This document shows, piece by piece, positions 12,034 to 21,607 of a DNA stretch of 64,000 bases (position 1 is the stretch's first letter; each line of letters begins with the position of its first letter). Source of the stretch: Microbulbifer harenosus (GTDB taxonomy: Bacteria; Pseudomonadota; Gammaproteobacteria; Pseudomonadales; Cellvibrionaceae); assembly GCF_005771435.1 (NCBI RefSeq), contig NZ_VANI01000014.1, positions 124,001 through 188,000 of the forward strand, in the 5' to 3' direction. A program made the translations under genes and the position numbers. Under the pieces are notes generated by a model. The model saw nothing but the letters and a program-made list of their open reading frames with translations, did not search any database and had not been told where the DNA came from.

Positions 12034-14391
12034 TTATTTCAGTGTTAACACATAGGCTTGGGACTGTTCAGAGAAGCTTGAGGGATTACCTTCAACCCAG
12101 TCCCGATGGCCATTGCCGAAAAACGGCGACAACGGATGCGCGCTCTGGCCGGTGGCCATGTGGAAGATTCCACGCTCCTCGTGACCGGGCGCTACCACCA
12201 TGCGCTCGGACGCACCGTTGGTGGATGACTGGAAGCGCGGCATGTGGGAATCGCCCGGTAGATGGTCCTCTGGCATGGCAGTAAACCAATTCACTGCAGC
12301 CACTGCGCGTCCAAGCGGGTGCTGGATCTTGGCAGCGTTCTGCGCCCCCCATGTCTGTTTCTCAAAAGGCAAGCCGCCTTCGGACATTTCCTCCAACACC
12401 TTGTCCAATGCTGCCAGTTTTAATGCCTTCCAGGATCTGAACTCTGGATTTAACAGGTGCGTCGGTTCGTGGGCCAGCATTTCCCATGCCGGGTATTCCA
12501 CTTGACGGTTGACCCGCCCGAACTCGAAATCCGGGCTATGGCGCTGCATATACGTCAGCACTGGCGCGGTAGCCAGGTCGATAAAGCGCATGCGGAAATT
12601 GCGCACGATGCGATAACCCACAGAGTCGGCACTGGCACGGCCGCCCCAGTTGATCACCTGGTGGCGCACCTGATCGTAACCGTCGACCGTGGAGAGCAGG
12701 GCGCTCAGTTGCTCCTGCCAGCGCTCAAGAAATACCGCGCGGTCGTCAAGCTGGATATTCAGCAGATCCTGCTCGGTAAAACGCTCGCGGGCAAACAGGT
12801 CATCACGGATCTGTTGCTGGCGTGCGCCGAGGGCATAGCCCCCGTCTCCCATCACTTTGAGGTATTGACCGTCCATAGTGCGGGAGTTTGCTGTCCAGAT
12901 CCGATGGGAGGGTGGATTGTAGACATGCGGCTGCTCTTCCAGCGAAAGGTACCCGTCCCAGTATGCGGTGCCATCGGCCCAGCTTATTGAACGACTGCCG
13001 TCGAGGCCCACCCGGCGGGGAATTGGCCCGGCCACGGTCCAACCGATATTGCCGTCCACATCACCAATCACAAAATTCTGGTGCGGGAGACCCAGCTCCG
13101 GTGCCAGGTTCATGGCATCACGCGTGCTTGCGGTGGTTTCCAGTTTCAGGATATTCATATTGGCGCCGCGAGGATCGTGGGCAACCCAGCGATAGGCGAG
13201 GGGAACACCCTTGTGGTTTTCGGCAACCACAGGACCCCAGATAGTCTTGCGCACTTCAAGCCGGACCGGCGGTTTACCTTTGATCGCGATCTGTTCCGCT
13301 GCTATTTCGAAATCCTGCCAGCCATCGGGGGTGCGGTACTGTTTGCCGTCGGCGGATACATCCAGCGGAATCAGATCACCCCAGTCCGCAGTGGTATTGG
13401 TAAAACCCCAGGCAACCCTGCCGTTGCTGCCGGCAACAACGATGGGTCCGCCGGGCAGGGTGGCGCCACGCATCACGAAGTCAGTGCCGGGCACATTCCA
13501 GCCCGCGCGGAACCAGATATTCGGTACCGTGATAGCGAGGTGCATATCGTCGGCCACGATCGCCGCGCCGTGTTCTGTGAGTGCGCCGCCGACTACCCAG
13601 TTGTTGCTGCCGAAGATCATGTCTTCGCTTTCCATCTTCTGCTGCGCCATCGGCTCGTTATCCTGAACCAGTGCGGCGATATGAGTTTCCGGTAGCGCCA
13701 GAGGTCCGCGGGCGTCACCAATCAGAGGCGCATCCCAGATGCCGCCCTTGGGTACAAAGAATTCGTAAAGGTCAGCGGGCAGCAGATCTGCCAGTGCGTT
13801 GTCGCGCAACTCGAAATCGCCGGTATTGCTCTGCAAGGTCAGGTACATACTGAAAATGGCCAGCAGACTGTCGGCGGGAATCCAGGGGCGGGGCTCTGTG
13901 CGGAGCAGGGCGTATTCCCAGGGCGTGGCACCAAGCTGTTCCAGGCCGTAGTTCACACCGGAAGCGTAGTGCTCAAGCACCTGCCGTTGCTCTACCGGCA
14001 TGGCGGCGATGTTGCGCTCGGCGCGGGCGCGGAACTGGTGAATCCGGATTTCCTGGTCGTGAGAAAGTGCCGCTTCACCCACTAGCTCCGATAACTCACC
14101 GGCGGAGTTGCGGCGTAGCAGATCCATCTGGAAGAAACGCTCCTGAGCATGCAGGAAGCCCAGTGCAAATGCGCTGTCGTTGCGATTTTCTGCCGTAATG
14201 AAGGCGATACCCTGCTCGTCGCGAGCGATGCTTACCGGGTTATCCAGCTGACCGGTGTGCAGCTCTCCATCGAGGAGCGGCAGGCTCTGGCGCAGCCAGA
14301 TCCAGGTGGCCGCAGCAACTAGCAATAAAAGGACAGCCAGGGCAGTCAGGCCCTTAATCAGGCGGGCCGGCCAGGGGGAAATATTCAACAT
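12034..14391 (-). CDS. Penicillin acylase family protein (Ntn hydrolase, possible acyl-homoserine-lactone acylase)
   Basis: A 785-residue Ntn-hydrolase precursor. Residues about 9-35 form an uncleaved anchor or signal segment (LIKGLTALAVLLLLVAAATW). The alpha chain follows. The self-cleavage and nucleophile site is the GSNNWVVGG motif, with Ser262 expected at the N terminus of the beta chain. Members hydrolyse amide-linked acyl chains (penicillin G, cephalosporins, acyl-homoserine lactones, as in PvdQ/QuiP); substrate cannot be told from sequence. The start was moved from a longer reading (to 14529) to the ATG before LNISPWPARLIKG because the extra 46 residues lack family character. It is divergent from a TonB-dependent receptor, suggesting linked uptake and hydrolysis. 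Confidence 0.85.
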   Translation of the reverse strand: MLNISPWPARLIKGLTALAVLLLLVAAATWIWLRQSLPLLDGELHTGQLDNPVSIARDEQGIAFITAENRNDSAFALGFLHAQERFFQMDLLRRNSAGELSELVGEAALSHDQEIRIHQFRARAERNIAAMPVEQRQVLEHYASGVNYGLEQLGATPWEYALLRTEPRPWIPADSLLAIFSMYLTLQSNTGDFELRDNALADLLPADLYEFFVPKGGIWDAPLIGDARGPLALPETHIAALVQDNEPMAQQKMESEDMIFGSNNWVVGGALTEHGAAIVADDMHLAITVPNIWFRAGWNVPGTDFVMRGATLPGGPIVVAGSNGRVAWGFTNTTADWGDLIPLDVSADGKQYRTPDGWQDFEIAAEQIAIKGKPPVRLEVRKTIWGPVVAENHKGVPLAYRWVAHDPRGANMNILKLETTASTRDAMNLAPELGLPHQNFVIGDVDGNIGWTVAGPIPRRVGLDGSRSISWADGTAYWDGYLSLEEQPHVYNPPSHRIWTANSRTMDGQYLKVMGDGGYALGARQQQIRDDLFARERFTEQDLLNIQLDDRAVFLERWQEQLSALLSTVDGYDQVRHQVINWGGRASADSVGYRIVRNFRMRFIDLATAPVLTYMQRHSPDFEFGRVNRQVEYPAWEMLAHEPTHLLNPEFRSWKALKLAALDKVLEEMSEGGLPFEKQTWGAQNAAKIQHPLGRAVAAVNWFTAMPEDHLPGDSHMPRFQSSTNGASERMVVAPGHEERGIFHMATGQSAHPLSPFFGNGHRDWVEGNPSSFSEQSQAYVLTLK

Positions 14392-14766
14392 CGGTGCTTC
14401 TCTCGGGAAAAATCCAGAATCGTTATTTTGGGACTTAATCGGTCTTCCATCTATTTGTGTTCCGGCATGCTTTTGCCATCCGCTCCCTGGTACAACGCCG
14501 AAAAGTGTCACCGAGTGTAGCAGCGCCATGCTGCGTAAACTGGTTACCGGCGGACCTGTTCTGGTCAGAATACAATGCTTTGGTTAATTTTAGCGCCAAT
14601 TTGGCGTTAAAAGCCTTGCAGTAATCATGTAGAACTGACTGGTCACCACAAAAAAGTCACAACAAGCTTTTCTTGGGACACGGCTACCCGTAAGATGGCC
14701 GAACATAACTATCCATAACAACAATTTTCCATCACGCTTTTCATATAACTAGAACGCGAGGACGCG
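14392..14766. promoter_or_regulatory. Divergent promoter region of acylase and TonB-dependent receptor
   Basis: This 375-bp region lies between two divergent starts, so it should carry both promoters. It is more AT-rich toward the receptor and contains the 23-bp operator-like palindrome at 14589-14611. I see no other gene in it. Confidence 0.55.
14589..14611. promoter_or_regulatory. Operator-like palindrome upstream of the TonB-dependent receptor
   Basis: TTTAGCGCCAA and TTGGCGTTAAA are 11-bp arms around a single central T, with one mismatch. The symmetry, spacing and position between divergent genes (about 155 bp before the receptor ATG) fit a binding site for a dimeric repressor. I do not recognise the cognate regulator, and none is encoded next to it. 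Confidence 0.5.
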
Positions 14767-17385
14767 ATGATGTACGACGCCGATCAGTCCGGTAAAAACC
14801 GGTTCTTCACCCTGTCCACCCTTTCTGCCGCCATCGCTGTAACTACAGCGCTAAGTGGCGCTGCATCCGCTGCTGAGATTGAAGAAGTAGTGGTAACCGC
14901 GCAGAAGCGCGCGGAAAACCTGCAGGATGTTCCCATTGCCATTTCCGCTTTCACCGGCGACAACATGAAAGCGATGGGCGTAAAAACCGTGACCGACCTG
15001 GGCAAGTTCACCCCGGGCGTAGAAATGAATAACGACACCCCGCTGCAGCCCACCTACAGTATTCGCGGTATTCAAACTGGCGACTTCACCGTAGGTTCTG
15101 ACCCTGCGGTGGCCGTGTATGTAGACGGTGTGTATACCGGCCGCGGCGCCGGCGCTGAAATCCCGCTGGCAGATATCGAGCGTGTCGAGGTACTCAAAGG
15201 CCCGCAGGGCACCCTGTTCGGCCGTAACGCCACCGGCGGCGCCATCCATATCATTTCCCAGAAGCCACAGGCTGATGACACCACCGAGCTGAATCTGACC
15301 GCTGGCAATTACGGCCGCCAATCTTCCGACCTGCTGTTGAACCGTCAACTGAGTGACAATCTGTACGCTCGCTTCACCGCATCCACCAACCGTCGTGATT
15401 CCTTCGCCGACAATCTGGCCGGCGGTTTCGATACCGGCAATATCGACACTCAGACCTATCGTGCCTCCCTGTTGTGGGAGCCGAGCGCCAATACCGAAGT
15501 CCTGTGGCGCGCGGATTACGGCGTCATGGACCAGGGCAGTGCACTGCGGACCTCCATCGTTCCGACGCTGCAGGCGGAAGCCGGTGGTACCGATGTGTTC
15601 GGCGACTACGCACTCGACACACCGACCATCGAAGATCGAGACTCCTGGGGCAGCTCTCTTTCCATTACGCACGATTTCGAGAACGTAACTTTTACCTCTA
15701 TTACTGCCTATCGCGGCTTTGACGCGCATTTGCAGCAGGACGAAGACGGTACCGCAAATCCGGATTACATGTTCGGCTCCGCCAACTTCGACGAGCAGAC
15801 CCAGTTCTCCCAGGAATTTCGTTTGAACGGCGCCACGGACACACTCAAGTGGACAGTTGGTGCTTCGTATTCACGTGAGAAACTGGAGCACCTGACCGAA
15901 GCCTATTTCACCGCCGGCTCCCTCGAGTCTTTCGCTGTATATGAAGGCATCAAGGCGGCGTATGCGAACTCCGGCATGAGCACCACTGAACTGGAGGACG
16001 AGGCAGTAAAACAGCGTCAACTCATGATCGCTGCCGGTCAGGAAGGTTATGCGGTATCCAGCTTTCTATATGACCTGATGATGGGCTCAGGCATGCTGGA
16101 CGCTGCCATGGGTGAAGGCCTGGCACCGCTGGGACTGACCGCGGCCAATCTGAGTAAAGACGATATCGTAATGCAGCTGATGGGCGGAATTGCACCTTGG
16201 GTTGCCGCGGATACGCCTTGGAACGAGAACGTTCTGAATACTGGTGATTACCGCTCCACCGCTGTTTACGGCGATATGACTTGGAGCCTTACCGACAAGC
16301 TGGACCTGACCGTCGGTGCCCGTTACACCCAGGACGAGAAAGATTTCACCATCGAAACTGCCTACCAGAACACACTGCCGATCACCATTGGTGGGAATAC
16401 ACATCTGGTTGATGAAAATGGCGATCCTCTGGTTGTCACGATTCCTTTTGAAGTTGCCCCCGGTGTCGTGGTGCCAGTTCAAACCGACCAGTTGCCACTG
16501 CCGCAAGTAGCACTTAACCAGCCTTTCGGTATGGCCTTCTACAACAACGGTCAGCCAATGCTGGATTCCAAGTTGAGCGATAGCTGGAGCGATATTTCCG
16601 GCCGAATCGTGTTGGATTATCGCTGGACCGACGATGTGATGACCTTCGTGTCGCTGGCGGATGGTTTCAAGGCCGGTGGTTTCAACAGCTTGAACTTCGG
16701 TGACAACATCGATTCCTCATTTGATCAGGAGGATGTAGTCAACCTGGAACTCGGCTTGAAGAGCAGCCTGTTCGACAACGCCGTACGTTTGAATGCGTCC
16801 GTATTCGCTTATGAATACAAAAACCTGCAGGAGCTGGATCTGGTAGGTAGCCCAATTCCCAGCTACAACCTGCGCAATGCTGATGCGGAAGGGCGCGGTG
16901 CTGAACTGGAAGTCCAATGGGCGGCAACAGATAACCTGTTTATCGCTGGTAACTACTCCTACCTCGACACCGAGTACACTCGCTATCAAATCATTGAAGC
17001 CATTGGTGAAACCGAGGAAGAACATTCCCGCGTCGGACAGCCCCGCGTCGGTACCCCAGAGAACAAGTTCAATCTCATGGCTGAGTACACCTGGGAACTC
17101 GCCGCTGGTGGCGACGTCTCTGTGCGCGGCGACTACAACTGGACTGACGAGCGCGTGGGCTCCATCAGCGATCCGGCCCGTGTGATCCCGGATTACCAGC
17201 TGATGAACCTGCGCGCTGGCTGGAACAGTGCGTCCGACCGTTACTCCGCGGCACTGTGGGTGCAGAACGTCACCGACGAGGAAATTGCCGGTGGCTACGG
17301 CGGTACCGGTGCGGCCATCGGCGCCAGCCCGGCTTGGCGCTTCATGCCCCGCATGTACGGCGCAGACTTCACTGTTCGCTTCTGA
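14767..17385 (+). CDS. TonB-dependent outer-membrane receptor
   Basis: An 872-residue beta-barrel transporter. The signal peptide covers about residues 1-37 (cleavage near GAASA). The TonB box region IEEVVVTAQKRAENLQDVP follows directly, then the plug domain (about 55-165, with ADIERVEVLKGPQGTLFGRN and GGAIHIIS), then the barrel, ending in F like most such barrels. A long extracellular-type insertion lies around residues 395-480. Substrate is not evident; proteobacterial relatives import siderophores, vitamin B12 or plant and algal polymers. GAGGA lies five bases before the ATG. It is divergent from the acylase and followed by a strong terminator. Confidence 0.93.
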   Translation: MMYDADQSGKNRFFTLSTLSAAIAVTTALSGAASAAEIEEVVVTAQKRAENLQDVPIAISAFTGDNMKAMGVKTVTDLGKFTPGVEMNNDTPLQPTYSIRGIQTGDFTVGSDPAVAVYVDGVYTGRGAGAEIPLADIERVEVLKGPQGTLFGRNATGGAIHIISQKPQADDTTELNLTAGNYGRQSSDLLLNRQLSDNLYARFTASTNRRDSFADNLAGGFDTGNIDTQTYRASLLWEPSANTEVLWRADYGVMDQGSALRTSIVPTLQAEAGGTDVFGDYALDTPTIEDRDSWGSSLSITHDFENVTFTSITAYRGFDAHLQQDEDGTANPDYMFGSANFDEQTQFSQEFRLNGATDTLKWTVGASYSREKLEHLTEAYFTAGSLESFAVYEGIKAAYANSGMSTTELEDEAVKQRQLMIAAGQEGYAVSSFLYDLMMGSGMLDAAMGEGLAPLGLTAANLSKDDIVMQLMGGIAPWVAADTPWNENVLNTGDYRSTAVYGDMTWSLTDKLDLTVGARYTQDEKDFTIETAYQNTLPITIGGNTHLVDENGDPLVVTIPFEVAPGVVVPVQTDQLPLPQVALNQPFGMAFYNNGQPMLDSKLSDSWSDISGRIVLDYRWTDDVMTFVSLADGFKAGGFNSLNFGDNIDSSFDQEDVVNLELGLKSSLFDNAVRLNASVFAYEYKNLQELDLVGSPIPSYNLRNADAEGRGAELEVQWAATDNLFIAGNYSYLDTEYTRYQIIEAIGETEEEHSRVGQPRVGTPENKFNLMAEYTWELAAGGDVSVRGDYNWTDERVGSISDPARVIPDYQLMNLRAGWNSASDRYSAALWVQNVTDEEIAGGYGGTGAAIGASPAWRFMPRMYGADFTVRF

Positions 17386-17410
17386 TTCTGGCATCGCGCC
17401 AGAAATAAGA

Positions 17411-17438
17411 GGGCCGGCACAATGCCGGCCCTTTTTTT
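17411..17438 (+). terminator. Rho-independent terminator of the TonB-dependent receptor gene
   Basis: A 9-bp GC stem (GGGCCGGCA / TGCCGGCCC, loop CAA) is followed by seven T, 26 bp past the stop codon. Confidence 0.9.
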
Positions 17439-17573
17439 GCCTCAAATTTACGTTGTTCGCATAACAGGAAAATTCCTGGCGTTGTTTACGTCGTCAATTC
17501 CTCTGTTCAGATGGGAATCCGCCACAATGGTTGTATGATCAAAGGCAGTTTTCGCAGTTAACCGGGCCAGAGG

Positions 17574-18962
17574 ATGAGTCTGATTTCTGACACAGGTTCA
17601 GGGGTATACACCAATGTCGTGAGCGAGCAGGTATTCGACGACGCAAACCGGGATCTCTCACTGGATGAGCGCGCTGCGCTGATTGATCAATTCCACTGGG
17701 TCCGCCGCGAGACCGAAAGTCTCACCGATCCGCTCTCCGCGGAAGATATGCAACTGCAGTCCATGGCCGATACCAGCCCGAGCAAATGGCACCTGGCCCA
17801 CACCAGCTGGTTTTTTGAAACCTTCCTTCTGCGTGATGCACTGCCTGGGTATCGGGTGTTTGATCAAAGTTTTCATCACATTTTCAATTCCTACTACAAC
17901 TCCCTCGGCCAACCCTTTTCCCGTCCGCAACGTGGTCTGTTGTCGCGTCCATCCATCGAACAGGTATTTTCCTACCGCGCCCATATAGATCGGCATATCG
18001 AACAGTGGCTGATAGAGGAAGATGTGACTGCGGCCCAGGCCGAATTGCTCACTTTAGGTATCCATCACGAGCAGCAGCATCAGGAACTGTTGCTGACGGA
18101 TATTAAACACGCGTTTTCCCAAAACCCTGTATACCCCGCTTATCGCGAAGATCTGGATCAATTCGCGGATGAAGTCGATGGCGGCACACCACTAGAGTGG
18201 TTACATGTACCCGAGGATCACTACACCCTCGGTAGCGATGGAGAGGGTTTCGGCTTTGACAGTTTCAGTTTTGACAACGAGGGGCCGGCACACCAGCGGT
18301 TCCAGCCGGCATTTCGCATAGCATCGCGACTGATCACCAACGGTGAGTATTTGGAGTTCCTGCAGGATGGCGGTTACCGCGAACCACGGTTGTGGCTTTC
18401 AGACGGTTGGAGTCATATCCAGCAAACAACGAAGCCTGGAGTTCAGCAGGCGCCGCTCTACTGGCGGGAAATCGACGGCGAGTGGTTTCAATTCACCCTT
18501 GCGGGCTTGCAGCCGCTGGACCTGAATGCACCTGTGTGCCATGTCAGTTTCTATGAGGCAGATGCCTATGCCAGTTGGGCTGGGCGGCGCCTGCCCACGG
18601 AATTCGAGTGGGAAATTGCCGCTTGGTTGCACAGCAAAAAAGACGCAGTGCAAGCCGCCAATCTGTTGGAAAACAGGCGCTTCCAACCGGTTGCAGAATA
18701 CCCAACGGATGAACGCGATGTGCAACTGCTTGGCAATCTATGGCAATGGACTGCAAGCGCTTATGCGCCATATCCCGGGTATCGCGCCAGTAGCGAGGCG
18801 GTGGGTGAGTACAACGGCAAATTCATGTGCAATCAGATGGTACTGCGAGGTGGCTCCTGCGTCACACCGCGCAGCCATATCCGTATCAGTTATCGAAACT
18901 TCTTTTATCCGCACCAGGCCTGGCAGTTTACCGGCATCCGTCTGGCGGGAGATGTCCAGTGA
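17574..18962 (+). CDS. egtB: Ergothioneine biosynthesis sulfoxide synthase EgtB-like
   Basis: A 462-residue non-heme iron enzyme that couples a thiol to hercynine (N-trimethylhistidine) using O2. The N-terminal DinB-like domain carries the iron ligands: HLAHTSWFFETF near residue 75, and the HxxxHxE motif in HHEQQHQELL near residue 165. The C-terminal formylglycine-generating-enzyme-like domain (about 210-462) has GRRLPTEFEWEIAA, LGNLWQWTASAYAPYPGY and LRGGSCVTPRSHIRISYRNF features. egtD overlaps or abuts its stop, giving a two-gene ergothioneine unit. No egtA or egtC is nearby, so cysteine rather than gamma-glutamylcysteine may be the sulfur donor (inference). A role in making a related thiohistidine cannot be excluded. 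Confidence 0.9.
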   Translation: MSLISDTGSGVYTNVVSEQVFDDANRDLSLDERAALIDQFHWVRRETESLTDPLSAEDMQLQSMADTSPSKWHLAHTSWFFETFLLRDALPGYRVFDQSFHHIFNSYYNSLGQPFSRPQRGLLSRPSIEQVFSYRAHIDRHIEQWLIEEDVTAAQAELLTLGIHHEQQHQELLLTDIKHAFSQNPVYPAYREDLDQFADEVDGGTPLEWLHVPEDHYTLGSDGEGFGFDSFSFDNEGPAHQRFQPAFRIASRLITNGEYLEFLQDGGYREPRLWLSDGWSHIQQTTKPGVQQAPLYWREIDGEWFQFTLAGLQPLDLNAPVCHVSFYEADAYASWAGRRLPTEFEWEIAAWLHSKKDAVQAANLLENRRFQPVAEYPTDERDVQLLGNLWQWTASAYAPYPGYRASSEAVGEYNGKFMCNQMVLRGGSCVTPRSHIRISYRNFFYPHQAWQFTGIRLAGDVQ

Positions 18963-18964
18963 AC

Positions 18965-19939
18965 ATGGCTATTATCAACGCTAATAGGGTAGTTCCGCTG
19001 AGTGGCGAAGACTTTCGCGGGCAGTTCGAGCGGGATGTTCTGGCGGGCCTGTCAGCCTCACAGAAAACTTTGCCGTGCAAATATCTTTACGATGAAACCG
19101 GATCAAAACTATTTGAAGCCATCTGCGAACTTGATGACTATTACCTTACCCGTACTGAAGCAAAAATTTTCGCGCGCAGCCTGCAAGACATGGCAGTTAC
19201 ACTGGGTGATAGCGTTATCCTGATTGAGCCTGGTGCCGGCAACTGCGAAAAAGCCGAGCCCTTACTTGAGGCAATGGATAATCCCAGAGCTTATTTTCCC
19301 TTGGATATCTCTCCTGAGATTCTTCTGGCCGCTCAGCATCGTATACGACACCGGCTTCCGGATCTGGAGATTGTCCCAGTCATTGGTGACTTTACCAGTG
19401 GTGACGCGTGGAGCCGCCTGCCAGTATCCAATGCGCGTAAAGTCATCTTTTTCCCTGGTTCCACCATCGGCAATTTTGCGCCCGAGCAGGCTCGAGACTT
19501 GCTCGAACGCTTTGCTGAGAACCTCGACTCCGGCGACGGCCTGCTTTTGGGCGCGGATCTGGTGAAAGACTCCGTGATATTGGAGCGCGCCTATCACGAC
19601 AGCAATCACATCACCGAGGCTTTCAATAAAAACCTGTTAACCCGTATTAACAGCGAGCTGAACGGTGACTTCAACACGGATGCATTCGCTCACCGGGCGT
19701 TTTATCACAGCCTGCGCCAGCGGGTGGAAATGCATCTGGTAAGCCTGGTGGAGCAGCACGTTTCGGTGTCGGGCCGGCACTTCTCTTTCACAGAAGGTGA
19801 AACCATTCATACGGAGAACAGCCACAAATACACTTTGCCCGGGCTTCAGACACTATTGCGCGATACCGGGTTTTCCCCCGAAAAATACTGGACTGACGAT
19901 AAACAACACTATGCCATCTGCTATGCCCACGTCCGCTGA
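18965..19939 (+). CDS. egtD: L-histidine N(alpha)-methyltransferase EgtD
   Basis: A 324-residue SAM-dependent methyltransferase that trimethylates histidine to hercynine, the substrate of EgtB. The family start CKYLYDETGSKLFEAICELDDYYLTR is visible (as CKYLYDETGSKLFEAI, then LDDYYLTRTE), the SAM site is LIEPGAGNCEKAEPLL, and VIFFPGSTIGNF follows. The chosen ATG is three bases past the egtB stop; a GTG at 18959 overlapping that stop is the alternative. A longer in-frame reading into egtB is rejected. Tight spacing implies co-translation with egtB. Confidence 0.93.
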   Translation: MAIINANRVVPLSGEDFRGQFERDVLAGLSASQKTLPCKYLYDETGSKLFEAICELDDYYLTRTEAKIFARSLQDMAVTLGDSVILIEPGAGNCEKAEPLLEAMDNPRAYFPLDISPEILLAAQHRIRHRLPDLEIVPVIGDFTSGDAWSRLPVSNARKVIFFPGSTIGNFAPEQARDLLERFAENLDSGDGLLLGADLVKDSVILERAYHDSNHITEAFNKNLLTRINSELNGDFNTDAFAHRAFYHSLRQRVEMHLVSLVEQHVSVSGRHFSFTEGETIHTENSHKYTLPGLQTLLRDTGFSPEKYWTDDKQHYAICYAHVR

Positions 19940-20456
19940 CTGCATCGGATATTCCGCGCGGATTATTTTTCTCGCCGGTCTGCTGTTCCTTGCCGCATTG
20001 GCCGGTGCGTGTAGTAATACTGGCCACTATGCCGCCACAAAGGAAGATGGAGCAGGGCGGCCGGAAGACATTATCGTCTACAAGTCACCATTCTGTTTGT
20101 GCTGCAAGGAATGGATGACTCACCTACAGCAGAACAATTTTTCCGTAGGCAGTGATAACGGGCTGGACACAGCAGCCGTCAAACAGCGCTGGGGTATTCC
20201 AGCCAGCATGCAGGGTTGCCACACCGGTGTTTGGCGTAATCAGTACGTATTTGAAGGCCACGTGCCCGCACGTCTGATCCGCAAGTTTCTCGCCAACCCG
20301 CCGAAAGACAGTATCGGCTTGTCGGTGCCGGGCATGCCGAAAGGCAGCCCTGGTATGTACCGCGGCGGCGAGTTCGAACCTTATGTGGTGTATCAGATTC
20401 AACGGGATGGGGAATACCGGTTTTACGAAAAGGTAACCGCACCCGAAGCCTCATAA
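19911..20456 (+). CDS. DUF411 family lipoprotein (putative metal-binding protein)
   Basis: A 181-residue protein starting inside the 3' end of egtD (29-bp overlap; an ATG at 19923 is the alternative). Residues about 17-34 are a lipoprotein signal ending in the lipobox LAGAC, so the mature protein is probably membrane-anchored in the periplasm. The DUF411 domain follows, with YKSPFCLCCKEWMTHL and the WGIPASMQGCHTGVW stretch, whose cysteines and histidine suggest copper or other metal binding, then KGSPGM near the end. DUF411 proteins often sit with copper resistance genes; here the partner is the ergothioneine pair. The physiological role is unknown. Confidence 0.85.
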   Translation: MPSAMPTSADCIGYSARIIFLAGLLFLAALAGACSNTGHYAATKEDGAGRPEDIIVYKSPFCLCCKEWMTHLQQNNFSVGSDNGLDTAAVKQRWGIPASMQGCHTGVWRNQYVFEGHVPARLIRKFLANPPKDSIGLSVPGMPKGSPGMYRGGEFEPYVVYQIQRDGEYRFYEKVTAPEAS

Positions 20457-20541
20457 ACACCATAAACGATTGATCCCAATGCCCTGCGGCGCTAGGCTTG
20501 CAGCCTGAATTCTCCCAAGCTTTTCTCGCCCGGCGGCAGTC

Positions 20542-21513
20542 ATGATTTCTCCGTTCACACCGGCCATTGGCCTCGGCAACTGCCACCTGCAGACCATTTT
20601 TTCCCGGTTTCACCGGCCCGAGCCGTGGATTCGCACCCAGTGCCAATGGCTGGATACACCGGATGGCGACCGCCTGGCGCTACACACACCGGCACAGCTG
20701 GTAGATGACCCCGCACGGCCACTGGTGCTGATTTTGCACGGGCTCGAGGGCTCGGTGGAATCGCCCTATGCGCAGGGACTGATGCATTCGTTGCTGGCGC
20801 TGAGTTTCCAGGTTGCTGTAATGCATTTCCGCGGCTGCGGCGGTATTCCCAACCTGTTGCCGCGCGCCTATCACAGTGGAGACAGCGAAGACCCTCGCTG
20901 GGTCGCCATGCAATTGCGCAACCGCTATCCATCGACACCGCTGATGGCCGTCGGCTACTCTCTTGGCGGCAATGTATTGCTTAAGTGGCTGGGTGAAGAC
21001 GGAGAGGGCAGTCCATTGACCGCCGCAGTCTCCGTATCCGCACCGTTGGATCTGCATCTCTCCAGCCGTCGAATGAACAGCGGCTTCTCGCGTGTTTACC
21101 AGAAGCACCTGCTCGACAGCCTGCGAGAAAGCCTCTCCCGCAAGGCGCTTGATCCAGAAATGGCCCGACAGATGCCGCCGCTGAACGCGCCGCATGTCTT
21201 CAGTAACTTCCGCCACTTCGACGATCATTTCACCGCGCCACTGCACGGATTCTCGGGCGTTGACGACTACTACACCCGAGCCTCCAGCCGGCCGCTGCTG
21301 CGCAAGGTAGCCAAGCCCACATTATTGATCCACGCCATAGACGACCCGTTCGTCTGTCCATCCGCAGTGCCCGGCCCGTCAGATGTGAGTGACCAGGTGA
21401 CGCTTGCCATCAGCCAAAGGGGAGGGCATGTGGGGTTCATCAGCGGTGCTCTGTGGAAACCGCACTACTGGCTGGAATCGGCAATTCCTGATTTCCTGTC
21501 GCAATTCCGGTGA
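20542..21513 (+). CDS. YheT-family alpha/beta hydrolase
   Basis: A 323-residue hydrolase of the YheT/UPF0017 group. Family features are GLGNCHLQTIFSRF at the N terminus, the oxyanion segment LILHGLEGSVESPYAQG, the RGCGGIPNLLPRAYHSGD region, and the nucleophile elbow GYSLGG with Ser140. The catalytic acid is probably in the HAIDDPF motif and the histidine in GGHVGF. Homologues are cytoplasmic carboxylesterase-like enzymes of uncertain substrate. The gene stands alone, 85 bp after the DUF411 gene. Confidence 0.9.
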   Translation: MISPFTPAIGLGNCHLQTIFSRFHRPEPWIRTQCQWLDTPDGDRLALHTPAQLVDDPARPLVLILHGLEGSVESPYAQGLMHSLLALSFQVAVMHFRGCGGIPNLLPRAYHSGDSEDPRWVAMQLRNRYPSTPLMAVGYSLGGNVLLKWLGEDGEGSPLTAAVSVSAPLDLHLSSRRMNSGFSRVYQKHLLDSLRESLSRKALDPEMARQMPPLNAPHVFSNFRHFDDHFTAPLHGFSGVDDYYTRASSRPLLRKVAKPTLLIHAIDDPFVCPSAVPGPSDVSDQVTLAISQRGGHVGFISGALWKPHYWLESAIPDFLSQFR

Positions 21514-21607
21514 GTGAAACTGTGTCGATTAGACGAGGGGTATAGCTGCCAAAGAACAGAACTTTCAAGTCTATGGTCGGTCAAACCTGTAAACTGCTGA
21601 AAGGCCT

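Noticed and set aside
14392-14529. Longer N terminus for the penicillin acylase
   Set aside because: The extra 46 residues lack family similarity and the downstream ATG directly precedes the signal anchor.
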